Part shown: piece after piece, positions 18,145-27,058 of the stretch
Layout of the letters: the number at the start of each line of letters is the position of its first letter
How positions within the stretch are numbered: position 1 is the first letter of the stretch
DNA from: an uncultured Sediminibacterium sp.
GTDB taxonomy: Bacteria; Bacteroidota; Bacteroidia; Chitinophagales; Chitinophagaceae
Assembly: GCF_946481145.1 (NCBI RefSeq)
Contig: NZ_CAMLMJ010000008.1
Span: 62,001-126,000, forward strand
DNA length: 64,000 bases
Direction: 5' to 3'
The notes under the pieces: generated by a model
Told to the model about the DNA's origin: nothing
Databases searched by the model: none
What the model saw: the letters and a program-made list of their open reading frames with translations, nothing else
Translations under genes and position numbers: made by a program

Positions 18145-18276
18145 GTGAATTGTCAATTGTGAATTGTCAATTGCTAATGGTGAATAGTGAGGAATATGGA
18201 GAAATGGGGGCTTACCTCATCCCACCTATAAAGACTACTACTTGGAAACATTGACAATTCACAATTGACCATTCAC
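18145..18276. repeat. Word-built inverted repeat, gtgaatt family
   Basis: Arms 18145-18170 and 18251-18276 match over 25 of 26 nt as reverse complements. Each is made of gtgaatt-gtcaatt words. The 80-nt loop includes more of the same words (tggtgaatagtgagg). It lies between the divergent starts of bshC and the hydroxylase gene, so it cannot be a terminator for either. Family members occur at 42174, 61634 and 62912. Confidence 0.85.
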
Positions 18277-18326
18277 ACAACACACTTTTCAATTTTATCC
18301 TTAAATTTATACCTACTACGATTGCT

Positions 18327-19598
18327 ATGGAAACTTACGGAAAGATTATACTAATCGCCATGCCTGTATTTCTTTTGCTGGTGCTTTTCGAGAAATGGTA
18401 TGGTTGGTACAGGGGAAAAGAAACAGTGCGCACCCTCGATATGATTTCGAGTTTGAGTTCAGGTGTTACCAATGTAACAAAAGATGTGCTTGGCTTGGGA
18501 ATTGCGGTGCTCAGTTATGATTGGATGGTTGACAAACTTGCGATCATCCATGTTTCATCGGGTTTTCTTACTTATTTTATTGCTTTCATTACGCTCGATC
18601 TGGCTGGCTACTGGATTCACCGGATAGCACATGAATATAATTTCTTCTGGAACAACCATATCATCCACCATAGCAGCGAAGATTTTAACCTGGCTTGTGC
18701 ATTAAGACAAAGTATTTCCTCTATCGTAAAACTTTTCACCATTTTTCTTTTACCTGCTGCCATTTTTGGTGTACCATCAGAGGTAGTAGCTATTGTGGCA
18801 CCCCTTCATTTGTTTGCCCAATTCTGGTACCATACACAGCATATCAACAAAATGGGTTTCCTAGAAAAAATAATAGTTACACCATCCCACCACCGTGTAC
18901 ATCATGCCATTAACAAGGAGTATATGGATAAAAATTATGGGCAGATTTTTATTATATGGGATAAACTTTTTGGCACTTTCCAGGAAGAGCTAGCTGATGT
19001 ACCGGCAGTGTATGGCATAACAAGACCAGTACGCACCTGGAATCCGATTAAGATAAATTTTATGCATTTATGGTTGCTGATAAAAGATGCCTGGCATGCC
19101 AAAAGCTGGAGAGACAAATTTCGCATCTGGCTGATGCCCACAGGCTGGAGACCAGCAGATGTTGCCGAAAAATATCCGGTGTATAAAATTGAAGATGTAT
19201 ACCACTTCGACAAATATGAAACTGGTAATACTAAAACTTTGCTTACCTGGTCGTGGATTCAGATGATATGTACACTATTACTCATCAGTTATTGCTTTGG
19301 CAATATAGCCTCCATTGGAAGCCCGGGTATATTTATTTATGGAGGCTTTATTTTTTTGCAGGTTTATGCATTTACCGACCTCATGGATCGAAATAACTAT
19401 GCCTGGGTATGGGAAATACTTAAAACAATATATGGTTTAGCTATACTTGTTCGTACCGGAGATTGGTTTGGCTTAAACAATTATTTTAGCGGAGCTCATT
19501 ATGCAATAGCCAGCTACCTGCTGCTATCATTACTAGTAAGTTTCTATTTTTCATTGAAAGAAAACCCAGCAGAAAAAAAGGCGAAACTTGAATTTTAA
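18327..19598 (+). CDS. Sterol desaturase / fatty acid hydroxylase family membrane protein
   Basis: 423 residues with several membrane helices. It carries the di-iron histidine motifs of the family: HRIAH (about 99), HIIHH (about 111), HTQH (about 168) and SHHRVHH (about 187). The extended C-terminal membrane region (about 300-410) resembles alkylglycerol monooxygenase-type members rather than short C-5 sterol desaturases. It probably oxidises a lipid in the inner membrane. Substrate is inferred only at family level. Confidence 0.85.
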   Translation: METYGKIILIAMPVFLLLVLFEKWYGWYRGKETVRTLDMISSLSSGVTNVTKDVLGLGIAVLSYDWMVDKLAIIHVSSGFLTYFIAFITLDLAGYWIHRIAHEYNFFWNNHIIHHSSEDFNLACALRQSISSIVKLFTIFLLPAAIFGVPSEVVAIVAPLHLFAQFWYHTQHINKMGFLEKIIVTPSHHRVHHAINKEYMDKNYGQIFIIWDKLFGTFQEELADVPAVYGITRPVRTWNPIKINFMHLWLLIKDAWHAKSWRDKFRIWLMPTGWRPADVAEKYPVYKIEDVYHFDKYETGNTKTLLTWSWIQMICTLLLISYCFGNIASIGSPGIFIYGGFIFLQVYAFTDLMDRNNYAWVWEILKTIYGLAILVRTGDWFGLNNYFSGAHYAIASYLLLSLLVSFYFSLKENPAEKKAKLEF

Positions 19599-19616
19599 AT
19601 TTCAAGCAGCTTGTTA

Positions 19617-19700
19617 ATGGCTGATGTCTGATCTCTGATGTTGGATTTAATTTCATGCTCAAAGCTTCAAATCAGACATCAGCGATCAGCCATCAGACAT
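19617..19700. repeat. Word-built inverted repeat, ctgatgtctgatggc family
   Basis: The left arm (19617-19648) and right arm (about 19669-19700) are imperfect reverse complements built from tgatgtc and tgatggc words. They lie between the convergent hydroxylase gene and rimO. Read on the minus strand, the words start directly after the rimO stop TAA. Confidence 0.8.
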
Positions 19701-19701
19701 C

Positions 19702-21009
19702 TTAAACTACTTCTCCTTCCAGATCGTAATCGTAAGCTTTGGTGATTTTAACCTGAACAAATTCTCCTGGCACCAGTTTTCTTTTAGCGTGTACTACTAC
19801 TTCATTATCTACTTCAACGCTATCAAATTCAGTTCTGCCAAGGTACCTGCCGGCTTCTTTTTTGTCGATAAGTACTTTGAATACTTTACCAATTTTTTCC
19901 TGGTTCTTTTCGTAACTTATTTCCTGTTGAACTTCCATGATTTCCTGGGCACGTTCTGCTTTTAGTTCCGCAGAAATATTGTCTTCCAAATCATGGGCAC
20001 TCGTGTTTTCTTCATGGCTATAACTGAAAATACCTACTCTGTCGAAGCGGTGTTCGCGGAGAAAATCTTTTAATTCTTCCACATCTGCTTCTGTTTCTCC
20101 CGGGAATCCGGCAATTAAAGTAGTACGCAAACAAATACCAGGTACCCTTTCCCTTATCTCGTGTATCAACTCTCCCATTTCCTCTCTGGTAATATTTCTC
20201 CGCATGGCTTTGAGCATATTATTGCTGGCATGTTGCAAAGGCATATCGAGGTATTTACAAATATTGTCGCGCTCACGCATAACATCCAGCACTTCCAGCG
20301 GGAATTTACTTGGATAGGCATAATGTAAACGGATCCATTCAATTCCTTTTACATCGGCCAAAGCATTTAATAAACGGGGAAGTTCCCGTTTTTTATAAAT
20401 ATCGAGTCCATAGTAAGTTAACTCCTGTGCAATCAGCATTATTTCCTTTACGCCCTTTTTCACCAATCCTTCCGCCTCCGCTACTAATTCTTCAATTGGT
20501 TTGCTTACATGCTGTCCACGCATTAAGGGGATAGCACAAAAGGAACAGGTACGGTTGCAGCCTTCACTTATTTTCATGTACGCATAATGCTGAGGAGTAC
20601 TCAGCAATCGCTCTCCAACCAATTCAGATTTATAGTCTGCTTCAAATTTTTTAAGGATCAGTGGTAGTTCCATGGTGCCAAACCATGCATCCACTTCCGG
20701 CATTTCTGCTTCCAGATCACCCCTGTATCGTTCACTTAAACAACCGGTAACATATACTTTGTCCAGTTTACCCCGTCTTTTAAGTTCAACCTGGTCTAAT
20801 ATGGTATTGATACTTTCTTCTTTGGCTTTATCAATAAAACCGCAGGTATTTACAACCACAATATTGTGGTCCAGTTTTTTATTCTCATGAACCACATCTA
20901 TATCGTTCGCGCTCAATTGACCACTCAGTACTTCACTGTCGACCAAATTCTTGCTGCAACCCAGGGTTATAATATTAACCTTATCCTTCTTTAGCGTTCT
21001 TGCTTTCAT
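19702..21009 (-). CDS. rimO: Ribosomal protein S12 methylthiotransferase
   Basis: A radical-SAM enzyme that methylthiolates Asp88/89 of ribosomal protein uS12. The N-terminal UPF0004 domain has IITLGCSKNLVDSEVL, VVNTCGFIDKAKEES and YVTGCLSERY, which supply three cluster cysteines. The radical SAM CxxxCxxC is in EGCNRTCSFCAIPLMRGQH. A C-terminal TRAM domain starts near VGKVFKVLIDKKE-type sequence. The start is the ATG at 21009 (435 residues); an upstream TTG at 21021 lies inside the -7 element. Confidence 0.96.
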   Translation of the reverse strand: MKARTLKKDKVNIITLGCSKNLVDSEVLSGQLSANDIDVVHENKKLDHNIVVVNTCGFIDKAKEESINTILDQVELKRRGKLDKVYVTGCLSERYRGDLEAEMPEVDAWFGTMELPLILKKFEADYKSELVGERLLSTPQHYAYMKISEGCNRTCSFCAIPLMRGQHVSKPIEELVAEAEGLVKKGVKEIMLIAQELTYYGLDIYKKRELPRLLNALADVKGIEWIRLHYAYPSKFPLEVLDVMRERDNICKYLDMPLQHASNNMLKAMRRNITREEMGELIHEIRERVPGICLRTTLIAGFPGETEADVEELKDFLREHRFDRVGIFSYSHEENTSAHDLEDNISAELKAERAQEIMEVQQEISYEKNQEKIGKVFKVLIDKKEAGRYLGRTEFDSVEVDNEVVVHAKRKLVPGEFVQVKITKAYDYDLEGEVV

Positions 21010-21018
21010 ATATGGCGG

Positions 21019-21026
21019 CAAAGGTA
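21019..21026 (-). promoter_or_regulatory. -7 element of rimO
   Basis: On the minus strand TACCTTTG is an exact TAnnTTTG element, 9 nt before the ATG at 21009. It rules out the TTG start and implies a minimal leader. Confidence 0.6.
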
Positions 21027-21047
21027 ATCAATAGCCTGAAAAGCAGG

Positions 21048-21551
21048 TTAAGCTTCCAGATAGCTACGGTGAATAACGTAAACATCCAGATTTTTCCCCC
21101 TGTCTACAGCATTTTCAAGCCAATTAAAGCCGGATTTCTTTAGAACGGCTGCAGAAGCCAGATTGGCTGGCTCTGTAATGGCATAAAACTCCTTTTCCTC
21201 TGAATGCTTTATAAGCCATTGCAACCCGCCCTGTAACACTTCTTTGGCCCACCCTCTCCCCTGTGCCCATGGCATAAGGGCATAACCTACATGTAATGCA
21301 TCCCTGTCAGACATTTTCAAAACTGAAAATAAACCCACAAATGCACCTGTTTCAACTGATGATACATGGAACCTGCCTAGCGGAAAATGCTGGTATAATG
21401 CTATGTTTTCCAAAAGAAATGCGGTTGACGATTCCCTGTCTTTTACTGGCCTGATGTATCGCATTACTTCAGGATTACTGTTCAGCTGATAAAAATCTTC
21501 CATATCATTCTCATCTAACATTCTGACTACCAGGTTTTTAGTAGAAAACAT
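21048..21551 (-). CDS. GNAT-family N-acetyltransferase (RimJ/RimL type)
   Basis: 167 residues spanning one GNAT domain: LVVRMLDENDMEDFYQLNSN at the N-terminus, VGYALMPWAQGRGWAKEVL as the acetyl-CoA pyrophosphate loop, and TEPANLASAAVLKKSGFNWL as the adenine-side helix. The order is that of the RimJ/RimL (Acetyltransf_3) group, which acetylates protein N-termini or small molecules. Substrate unknown. It ends 38 nt before the rimO start in the same direction. Confidence 0.9.
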   Translation of the reverse strand: MFSTKNLVVRMLDENDMEDFYQLNSNPEVMRYIRPVKDRESSTAFLLENIALYQHFPLGRFHVSSVETGAFVGLFSVLKMSDRDALHVGYALMPWAQGRGWAKEVLQGGLQWLIKHSEEKEFYAITEPANLASAAVLKKSGFNWLENAVDRGKNLDVYVIHRSYLEA

Positions 21552-21637
21552 ATTATTATTTTAATTATTTTTTAATTTTAATCTTTAGTTTGGGTGAAAG
21601 GAAGCATTTTTGTACACGCTCAATATCTTCCAGCTTC

Positions 21638-22687
21638 ATGAAAAATATATATCAGCACTTTTCCAAGCCCGGTTTATTGTCTTCCAATTATACTTTAAAG
21701 TTTTTATTTATTGCTTTTATCGGTGTACATATTCCGCTGATTGTATTGATTTTTGCCATTGTTTTTAAATGGATCCCTTTAAGTGGATGGAATGTCATTT
21801 TAGTGGCTTTAGTGGCAACTTTACTTGCTACGGGACTTACACTCATTTTATTAAAAAGTCTTTTATGGCCCATTCATCAGGCAAAAAATGCTTTAAAACA
21901 GTATAGCTTAAAAAAGATAGTCCCGAGCCTGCCAATGAATTATACCGATGAAGCTGGTCAGTTAATGCAACAGGTACAAATAAGCATTGATTCGATTGAT
22001 GCATTATTAAAAGACAGAAAAGATATGCTCACATTACTTTCACATGATCTGCGTACGCCTTTGAGTCAAATAAGCGGAATAGGCGATTTATTGCAAACGG
22101 AAACGAATAATGCCAAAATTGTTGAATATGGTTCACTGATAAAAAAACTGGCCCACGAACAGCTTGCTTTTATCAAAGATATTATACAGTTACTGGAAAC
22201 AGGGAGTGAAAATGAGATGTCTTATGTGTTTGAAGCTAATAGTATCGAAACTATTTTGAGCAAAGCACTTGAAATGCAACAATTAGCAGCCGGCAGAAAA
22301 AATATCAGCATCCAATTACATCCAATACCTGAAGTTAAGGTGAAATCTAATCTGCGATTATTATCGCAGGCTATTTCAAATATCATTGGCAATGCCATCA
22401 AGTTTTCACAAAGATCTGATGAGATCATCATTAAGCTACATGTATTCAGTGGACATATCCATATACTGGTTGCTGATAAGGGCATTGGCTTCGAACCTGG
22501 AAAAGCTGAAATGTTGTTCCAGAAGTTTACATCAGAAGGAAAGTCAGGAACTGAAGGAGAAATTTCATCTGGCGTTGGACTTTACCTCACCCGGAAAATA
22601 ATCCAGAACCACAATGGTATGATCGCCGCTTTCAGTGAAGGAATAAACAAAGGAGCAGTATTTACTATACAGTTACCTATTGCATGA
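21638..22687 (+). CDS. Sensor histidine kinase (orphan)
   Basis: 349 residues from the ATG at 21638; an upstream TTG would add 16 unlikely residues. Two membrane helices (about 22-45 and 52-75) bracket almost no periplasmic loop, followed by a HAMP-like segment. The HisKA H-box is LTLLSHDLRTPLSQISGIG (about 145-163). The ATPase domain has NIIGNAIKFS, VADKGIGFEPGK and GVGLYLTRKIIQNHNG. No response regulator is adjacent, and the tiny external loop suggests it senses the membrane or a partner protein. Confidence 0.92.
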   Translation: MKNIYQHFSKPGLLSSNYTLKFLFIAFIGVHIPLIVLIFAIVFKWIPLSGWNVILVALVATLLATGLTLILLKSLLWPIHQAKNALKQYSLKKIVPSLPMNYTDEAGQLMQQVQISIDSIDALLKDRKDMLTLLSHDLRTPLSQISGIGDLLQTETNNAKIVEYGSLIKKLAHEQLAFIKDIIQLLETGSENEMSYVFEANSIETILSKALEMQQLAAGRKNISIQLHPIPEVKVKSNLRLLSQAISNIIGNAIKFSQRSDEIIIKLHVFSGHIHILVADKGIGFEPGKAEMLFQKFTSEGKSGTEGEISSGVGLYLTRKIIQNHNGMIAAFSEGINKGAVFTIQLPIA

Positions 22688-22691
22688 TTGT

Positions 22692-22738
22692 AGTCCATAG
22701 TCCATAGACCATGGACCATGGACTATGGTCTATGGACT
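22692..22738. repeat. Word-built inverted repeat, agtccatag/accatgg family
   Basis: Arms 22692-22714 and 22716-22738 pair almost without a loop. The left arm reads agtccatag-tccatag-accatgg; the reverse complement of the right reads agtccatag-accatag-tccatgg, so the words are the same but swapped. It starts 4 nt after the histidine kinase stop and lies between convergent genes. Confidence 0.85.
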
Positions 22739-22749
22739 TCCTCCTCAAC

Positions 22750-24336
22750 CTATTTATGTATCTCACTTGAGAAATGGAAAGTGATATCTGGATTGTTGGT
22801 GATTTCGGTATTTAGGAACCACTCGCTCTGTGCAAGGTAAACGGGGTTGCCATCTTTATCTTCTGCTGAATTCTGTTGTTTGAAACGCAGAAAATCATCC
22901 AGTTTTTTCTGGTCTGTACTTGTGAGCCAGCAGGCTTTATAGAATGGCATACTTCTGAATTCGCAAGCAGCACCATATTCCTGTAACAAACGATATTGTA
23001 TTACTTCAAACTGAAGTTCGCCCACACAACCAATGATTTTTTTATTGCCACCAAATTGGGTAAACAATTGGGCCACACCTTCATCTGTTAACTGACTGAT
23101 CCCTTTTTCCAACTGCTTGGTTTTCATCGGATCTTTATTCACCAATTCTTTAAATATTTCTGGCGAAAAAGTAGGTATACCAGTGAAGTAAAAATCTTCT
23201 CCTTCAGTAAGTGTATCGCCGATTTTAAAGTTGCCCGTATCAAATAAACCAACCACATCACCTGCATAAGCATCTTCAATTACATCCTTACTGCGAGCCA
23301 TAAAACTATAAGGATTACTGAAGCGCATATCCTTATCGAGTCGAACATGGTGATAGTATTTATTGCGCTCAAACTTCCCGCTACAAACGCGCATAAAAGC
23401 AATCCTGTCGCGGTGCTTAGGATCAAGGTTAGCGTGTATCTTGAAAATAAATCCGCTGAACTTATCTTCACCCACTTCTACAGTTCTGGCAGAAGTAGTT
23501 CTACTTCTTGGAACAGGCGCTATTCTTATAAAAGTGTCGAGCATTTCTTTCACACCAAAATTATTCACCGCACTTCCGAAAAACACCGGTGCTATTTTTC
23601 CGTTCAGATAATCATTCACATTCAGTTCTCCATAAACGCCGTCTATCAATTCCACATCTTCTCTTAACAGGGCAGCGTCTCTGTCGCCGACTTTTTCATC
23701 TAATAATGGTTCAGCCAAATCATTAATGGCTATGGTATCATCTTCTTCAGCCTTTGTACTGGCAGTAAAGAGTCGCAGGTTCTTATCGTGCAGGTTATAA
23801 ACCCCTTTAAACTCTTTACCACTATTGATTGGCCAGGTCATTGGATGAAGAGAAATATGCAATTCTTTCTCAATTTCTTCCAAAAGATCGAATCGACCTT
23901 TACCGTCACGGTCCATCTTGTTAATGAATACAATAACCGGTGTATCGCGCATGCGACACACTTCCATCAGTCTTCTGGTTTGGTCTTCTACCCCATTCAC
24001 ACTATCAACAACCAATATTACGCTGTCAACAGCCGTAAGTGTACGATAAGTATCTTCTGCAAAGTCTTTGTGACCAGGCGTATCCAACAGGTTAATCAGG
24101 GTATTGCTGTATTCAAAAGACATTACTGAAGTAGCAACCGAGATACCTCTTTGTCTTTCAATTTCCATAAAATCGGAAGTAGCATGCTTCTTGATTTTAT
24201 TGCTTTTTACAGCACCGGCAGTTTGAATGGCACCACCGAATAACAGCAGTTTTTCTGTTAAGGTAGTCTTACCCGCATCCGGGTGGGAAATAATGGCAAA
24301 TGTTTTGCGCCGGTTAATCTCTTTCTCGTACTTCAT
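22750..24336 (-). CDS. prfC: Peptide chain release factor 3
   Basis: A translational GTPase that recycles RF1/RF2 after peptide release. 528 residues, as expected. G motifs are [16 protein letters not shown] (G1, about 16-31), [14 protein letters not shown] (G2), [12 protein letters not shown] (G3) and [11 protein letters not shown] (G4). The RF3-specific C-terminal domain includes [11 protein letters not shown] and [13 protein letters not shown]. Its promoter lies about 112 nt upstream, and an agtccg inverted repeat fills the predicted 5' leader. Confidence 0.97.
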   Translation of the reverse strand: MKYEKEINRRKTFAIISHPDAGKTTLTEKLLLFGGAIQTAGAVKSNKIKKHATSDFMEIERQRGISVATSVMSFEYSNTLINLLDTPGHKDFAEDTYRTLTAVDSVILVVDSVNGVEDQTRRLMEVCRMRDTPVIVFINKMDRDGKGRFDLLEEIEKELHISLHPMTWPINSGKEFKGVYNLHDKNLRLFTASTKAEEDDTIAINDLAEPLLDEKVGDRDAALLREDVELIDGVYGELNVNDYLNGKIAPVFFGSAVNNFGVKEMLDTFIRIAPVPRSRTTSARTVEVGEDKFSGFIFKIHANLDPKHRDRIAFMRVCSGKFERNKYYHHVRLDKDMRFSNPYSFMARSKDVIEDAYAGDVVGLFDTGNFKIGDTLTEGEDFYFTGIPTFSPEIFKELVNKDPMKTKQLEKGISQLTDEGVAQLFTQFGGNKKIIGCVGELQFEVIQYRLLQEYGAACEFRSMPFYKACWLTSTDQKKLDDFLRFKQQNSAEDKDGNPVYLAQSEWFLNTEITNNPDITFHFSSEIHK

Positions 24337-24343
24337 AATGATT

Positions 24344-24434
24344 AGTCCGAAAGACCGAAAGTTGGAAAGTCCGGAAGAACGGAAAACGTTTATCGTTTAC
24401 CCGGACTTCCGGACTTCCGGACTCGCGGACTTTT
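24344..24434. repeat. Word-built inverted repeat in the prfC leader, agtccgaa family
   Basis: The left arm (about 24344-24382) carries agtccgaa/agaccgaa/agtccgg words. The right arm (about 24401-24434) carries ccggacttccggactt words and is an approximate reverse complement. It lies between the prfC -7 element (24448-24455) and the prfC start (24336), so it should be transcribed as leader RNA. Confidence 0.75.
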
Positions 24435-24447
24435 CAGTTTAAGGCCG

Positions 24448-24455
24448 CAAAGTTA
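24448..24455 (-). promoter_or_regulatory. Putative -7 element of prfC
   Basis: On the minus strand TAACTTTG matches TAnnTTTG exactly. It lies between the stop of the histidine phosphatase gene and the agtccg repeat, giving a leader of about 105 nt. Confidence 0.5.
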
Positions 24456-24479
24456 GTATTTATAAGGGAAAGAAGGGGC

Positions 24480-24992
24480 TTAATACTTCATTTGCCTGGC
24501 TTCCGCTTTTCCGTTGGTAACTGTAACGATCCAATAGGTATCATATACTGATTCGTCCAGATTTGGATATTTATTCTCTTTCAGCAATAAGTTAACCAGT
24601 GTTGGGGTTGAATTTGAATGCCCCGCAACTACGACCGTTTGGCCATCCATTTTCAGGAGTTCCTCTGCAAATCCTTTCAGGTTTCTATGGTCGTACACCT
24701 GTATTTCTTTACCGGCTTTTTTAGCCAGCGGTGTTACCGTAGATTTTGTACGTATAAAATTAGTTGAATATACCGCATCAGGTTTATACGCTTTTAATAC
24801 TTCCGGAATTCGGGCAGCTCTTGCCAAACCTGCTTCACTCAGATTAGGGTCGGCCTGCATTTGGGTTGAACCCTGTACAGATGTATCTTTTTCTGCATGT
24901 CGCATAAGGATAATGGTTGTTGTCTGCGACTGACCATTAATCGCTGTAATCAATAGAAAAGAAAGGAAAACCAGGGTAAATAATTGCTTCAT
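24480..24992 (-). CDS. Exported histidine phosphatase family protein
   Basis: 170 residues with a signal peptide (MKQLFTLVFLSFLLITAING). The phosphoglycerate-mutase-like core shows the catalytic IILMRHAEKDT (RHG/RHA motif, about 30-40), LSEAGLARAARIPEVL, AVYSTNFIRTKSTVTPLA and the second histidine in VVVAGHSNSTPTLV. It resembles SixA-type or periplasmic phosphatases. Substrate unknown. Confidence 0.9.
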   Translation of the reverse strand: MKQLFTLVFLSFLLITAINGQSQTTTIILMRHAEKDTSVQGSTQMQADPNLSEAGLARAARIPEVLKAYKPDAVYSTNFIRTKSTVTPLAKKAGKEIQVYDHRNLKGFAEELLKMDGQTVVVAGHSNSTPTLVNLLLKENKYPNLDESVYDTYWIVTVTNGKAEARQMKY

Positions 24993-25168
24993 GTGTTACA
25001 ATTTATGCAACCAAGATAAGCGCTTCGGTCGAATCTTATGAACCGCCCGTCCATTTTAACCATCGGTTATAAAATTTTATAGGTTATTCTTCACATCTTA
25101 ACCTCCCACAAGTATTTACTTTTACCAAAGTTTTGGTATCATTTTTGAACAAGGATAAAAAAAGTAGT

Positions 25169-25897
25169 ATGAAAAGGATCATTACCCTATTGATGATAAG
25201 CAGTCTTTTTTCAATAAACACAGAAGCCCAGGGTTTGGGTGGATTATTAAACAAAGCTAAAAATGCAGTAACCGGCAACCAAACCGGTTTAAGCAATGAT
25301 GATATTGCTGCTGGTTTGAAAGAAGCATTGGTACAGGGTACCGTAAAAGGTTCTAATCTTTTGGCGCAAACAGATGGCTTTTTTGCCAATGCAGCCCTTA
25401 AAATCCTGCTCCCACCAGAAGCACAGAAAGTTGAAAAGACCTTGCGTAGTGTTGGATTAGGAAAGCAGGTTGATGAGGCTATTTTAAGTATGAACCGCGC
25501 AGCAGAAGATGCTTGTAAAAGTGCCGCACCGATATTTACAGATGCTATTAAACAAATGAGCTTTCAGGATGCTCTTGGTATTCTTAAAGGTTCAGATACT
25601 TCAGCTACAGCCTACCTAAAGTCAAAAACCACCAATCCATTAACAGCAGCTTTTCGCCCGGTTATTGAATCCTCGCTGGTTAAAGTAGATGCCACAAAAC
25701 ATTGGGCCAGTTTGGTAAATAGTTATAATAAACTTCCTTTGGTTCGTCAAAAACTGAATCCGGATCTAGCCTCCTATGTTACTGAAAGGGCCATGAGTGG
25801 TATTTTTTACCAGGTTGCATTGGAAGAAAAAGAAATCCGCAAAAATCCACTTGCTCGTACCAGTGATATTTTAAAAAAGGTATTTGGAGCGAAATAA
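25169..25897 (+). CDS. DUF4197 exported protein
   Basis: 242 residues from the ATG at 25169, which opens a signal peptide (MKRIITLLMISSLFSINTEA); 12 upstream in-frame residues are ignored. The mature part is helical with GLSNDDIAAGLKEALVQGT, ANAALKILLPPEAQKVE, LSMNRAAEDACKSAAPIF and ATAYLKSKTTNPLTAAFRP, the pattern of DUF4197. The family is widespread in Gram-negatives and without a known function. It stands alone. Confidence 0.9.
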   Translation: MKRIITLLMISSLFSINTEAQGLGGLLNKAKNAVTGNQTGLSNDDIAAGLKEALVQGTVKGSNLLAQTDGFFANAALKILLPPEAQKVEKTLRSVGLGKQVDEAILSMNRAAEDACKSAAPIFTDAIKQMSFQDALGILKGSDTSATAYLKSKTTNPLTAAFRPVIESSLVKVDATKHWASLVNSYNKLPLVRQKLNPDLASYVTERAMSGIFYQVALEEKEIRKNPLARTSDILKKVFGAK

Positions 25898-25926
25898 ACA
25901 GAACACAACAAGTATAATCGCTGATG

Positions 25927-25973
25927 GCAGAAACGCTGCAATACCAGTTTTATGGTATTGTTACTGTTTTTGC
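25927..25973 (+). terminator. Possible hairpin terminator after the DUF4197 gene
   Basis: Inner stem CAATACCA / TGGTATTG is perfect; an outer segment GCAGAAAC / GTTTTTGC pairs with one mismatch. There is a T5 inside the right arm but no T-run after it, so a terminator role is only likely. Confidence 0.4.
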
Positions 25974-26024
25974 GATAACCTAGCTTAGTGAAATGCTACC
26001 ATCCCATCATTTCAACTATTGCAT

Positions 26025-26975
26025 ATGCAGCGTAGATTACTGAAACTCTTTATACTATCACTTTTATGCTTTACAAAACTAAGTACAGCACAATCCCCTA
26101 TTTCAGATTTAGAAGATGAGAGTAATTTTATAAGCAGCTTATCAGGTTTATTACGGCAATCTATATTCCAGGTTTACTCGCCTGGAGTGTATGAGGATAG
26201 CATGAGACAATCATTAACACTCGACTGGCACAAAATGGAAATTGTATACAGACGTACACCCCATAAACCTTATAATTATAATAAGCCTGTTGACAAAATA
26301 AGCTGGCAGGCACAATTTCACATCCCTTTTTTGGAAATCGACTCTGTATATGACAATTATCAAAAACAAACCATGACTTTTAAGATGAAGGGAGATAGCA
26401 ATAGTATTCTTGGCGAATACCTGATTCCGGGAATGACCTATGCTCCTGCTTCACAAGACAACTCCCTGACAATTTATAGCGGTCAAATCATGAAGATCAG
26501 GAACCTGACTGAAAGAATACGGGATCATATAAAATGGTTACAGGAATACCACTATAAAAAACAACAGCTTGTTACGACATTGAATCAGTACCTGCAACAA
26601 GAAATTACCTACCAGGAGAAAGACCCTGATAACTATCCAGCAGACAGAAAATTTACTATTGTACAACCTTTTCGTTTAGACTCTATGAACAAACTAAGCA
26701 TTATTGTAAAAAGAGACAGTATAATTGAAGAGCAGGGAGTATATCTGGAAGATGTTGTTGAAATCGCCAAAGACATCAACGTATTATTTCGAACAGCAGG
26801 TAATAAAGTGGAAAACAAACAAACTTTTCCGAATGGCAAAACATTTACCAATAGCAACAATCTTTTCATTTTACAGTTATGCTATAAAAAAAATAATGAA
26901 GCTCTGGGCGATCAATTACAACATTTATTCAAAACCATAGGATCGAAAGCCACCAAAAAATTTTGGGCTGATTAA
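26025..26975 (+). CDS. Exported protein of unknown function
   Basis: 316 residues. I choose the ATG at 26025 over a TTG two codons earlier. The signal peptide is MQRRLLKLFILSLLCFTKLSTA. The mature protein is polar, with no membrane segments, repeats or cysteine clusters. It contains SIFQVYSPGVYEDSMRQSLT, a beta-rich section (FLEIDSVYDNYQKQTMTFKM) and a C-terminal FILQLCYKKNNEALGDQL. I do not recognise the family. A bidirectional terminator follows. Confidence 0.75.
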   Translation: MQRRLLKLFILSLLCFTKLSTAQSPISDLEDESNFISSLSGLLRQSIFQVYSPGVYEDSMRQSLTLDWHKMEIVYRRTPHKPYNYNKPVDKISWQAQFHIPFLEIDSVYDNYQKQTMTFKMKGDSNSILGEYLIPGMTYAPASQDNSLTIYSGQIMKIRNLTERIRDHIKWLQEYHYKKQQLVTTLNQYLQQEITYQEKDPDNYPADRKFTIVQPFRLDSMNKLSIIVKRDSIIEEQGVYLEDVVEIAKDINVLFRTAGNKVENKQTFPNGKTFTNSNNLFILQLCYKKNNEALGDQLQHLFKTIGSKATKKFWAD

Positions 26976-26995
26976 CAGCTCCCTGAAGTTTAATA

Positions 26996-27043
26996 AAAAA
27001 GGTTAGAACAGCATTAGCTCATCTAAGCAGTTCTAACCTTTTT
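26996..27043. terminator. Bidirectional terminator
   Basis: AAAAAGGTTAGAAC (26996-27009) and GTTCTAACCTTTTT (27030-27043) form a perfect 14-bp stem between convergent genes, with T-runs on both strands. Confidence 0.9.
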
Positions 27044-27058
27044 AACTAAATTTCAATC

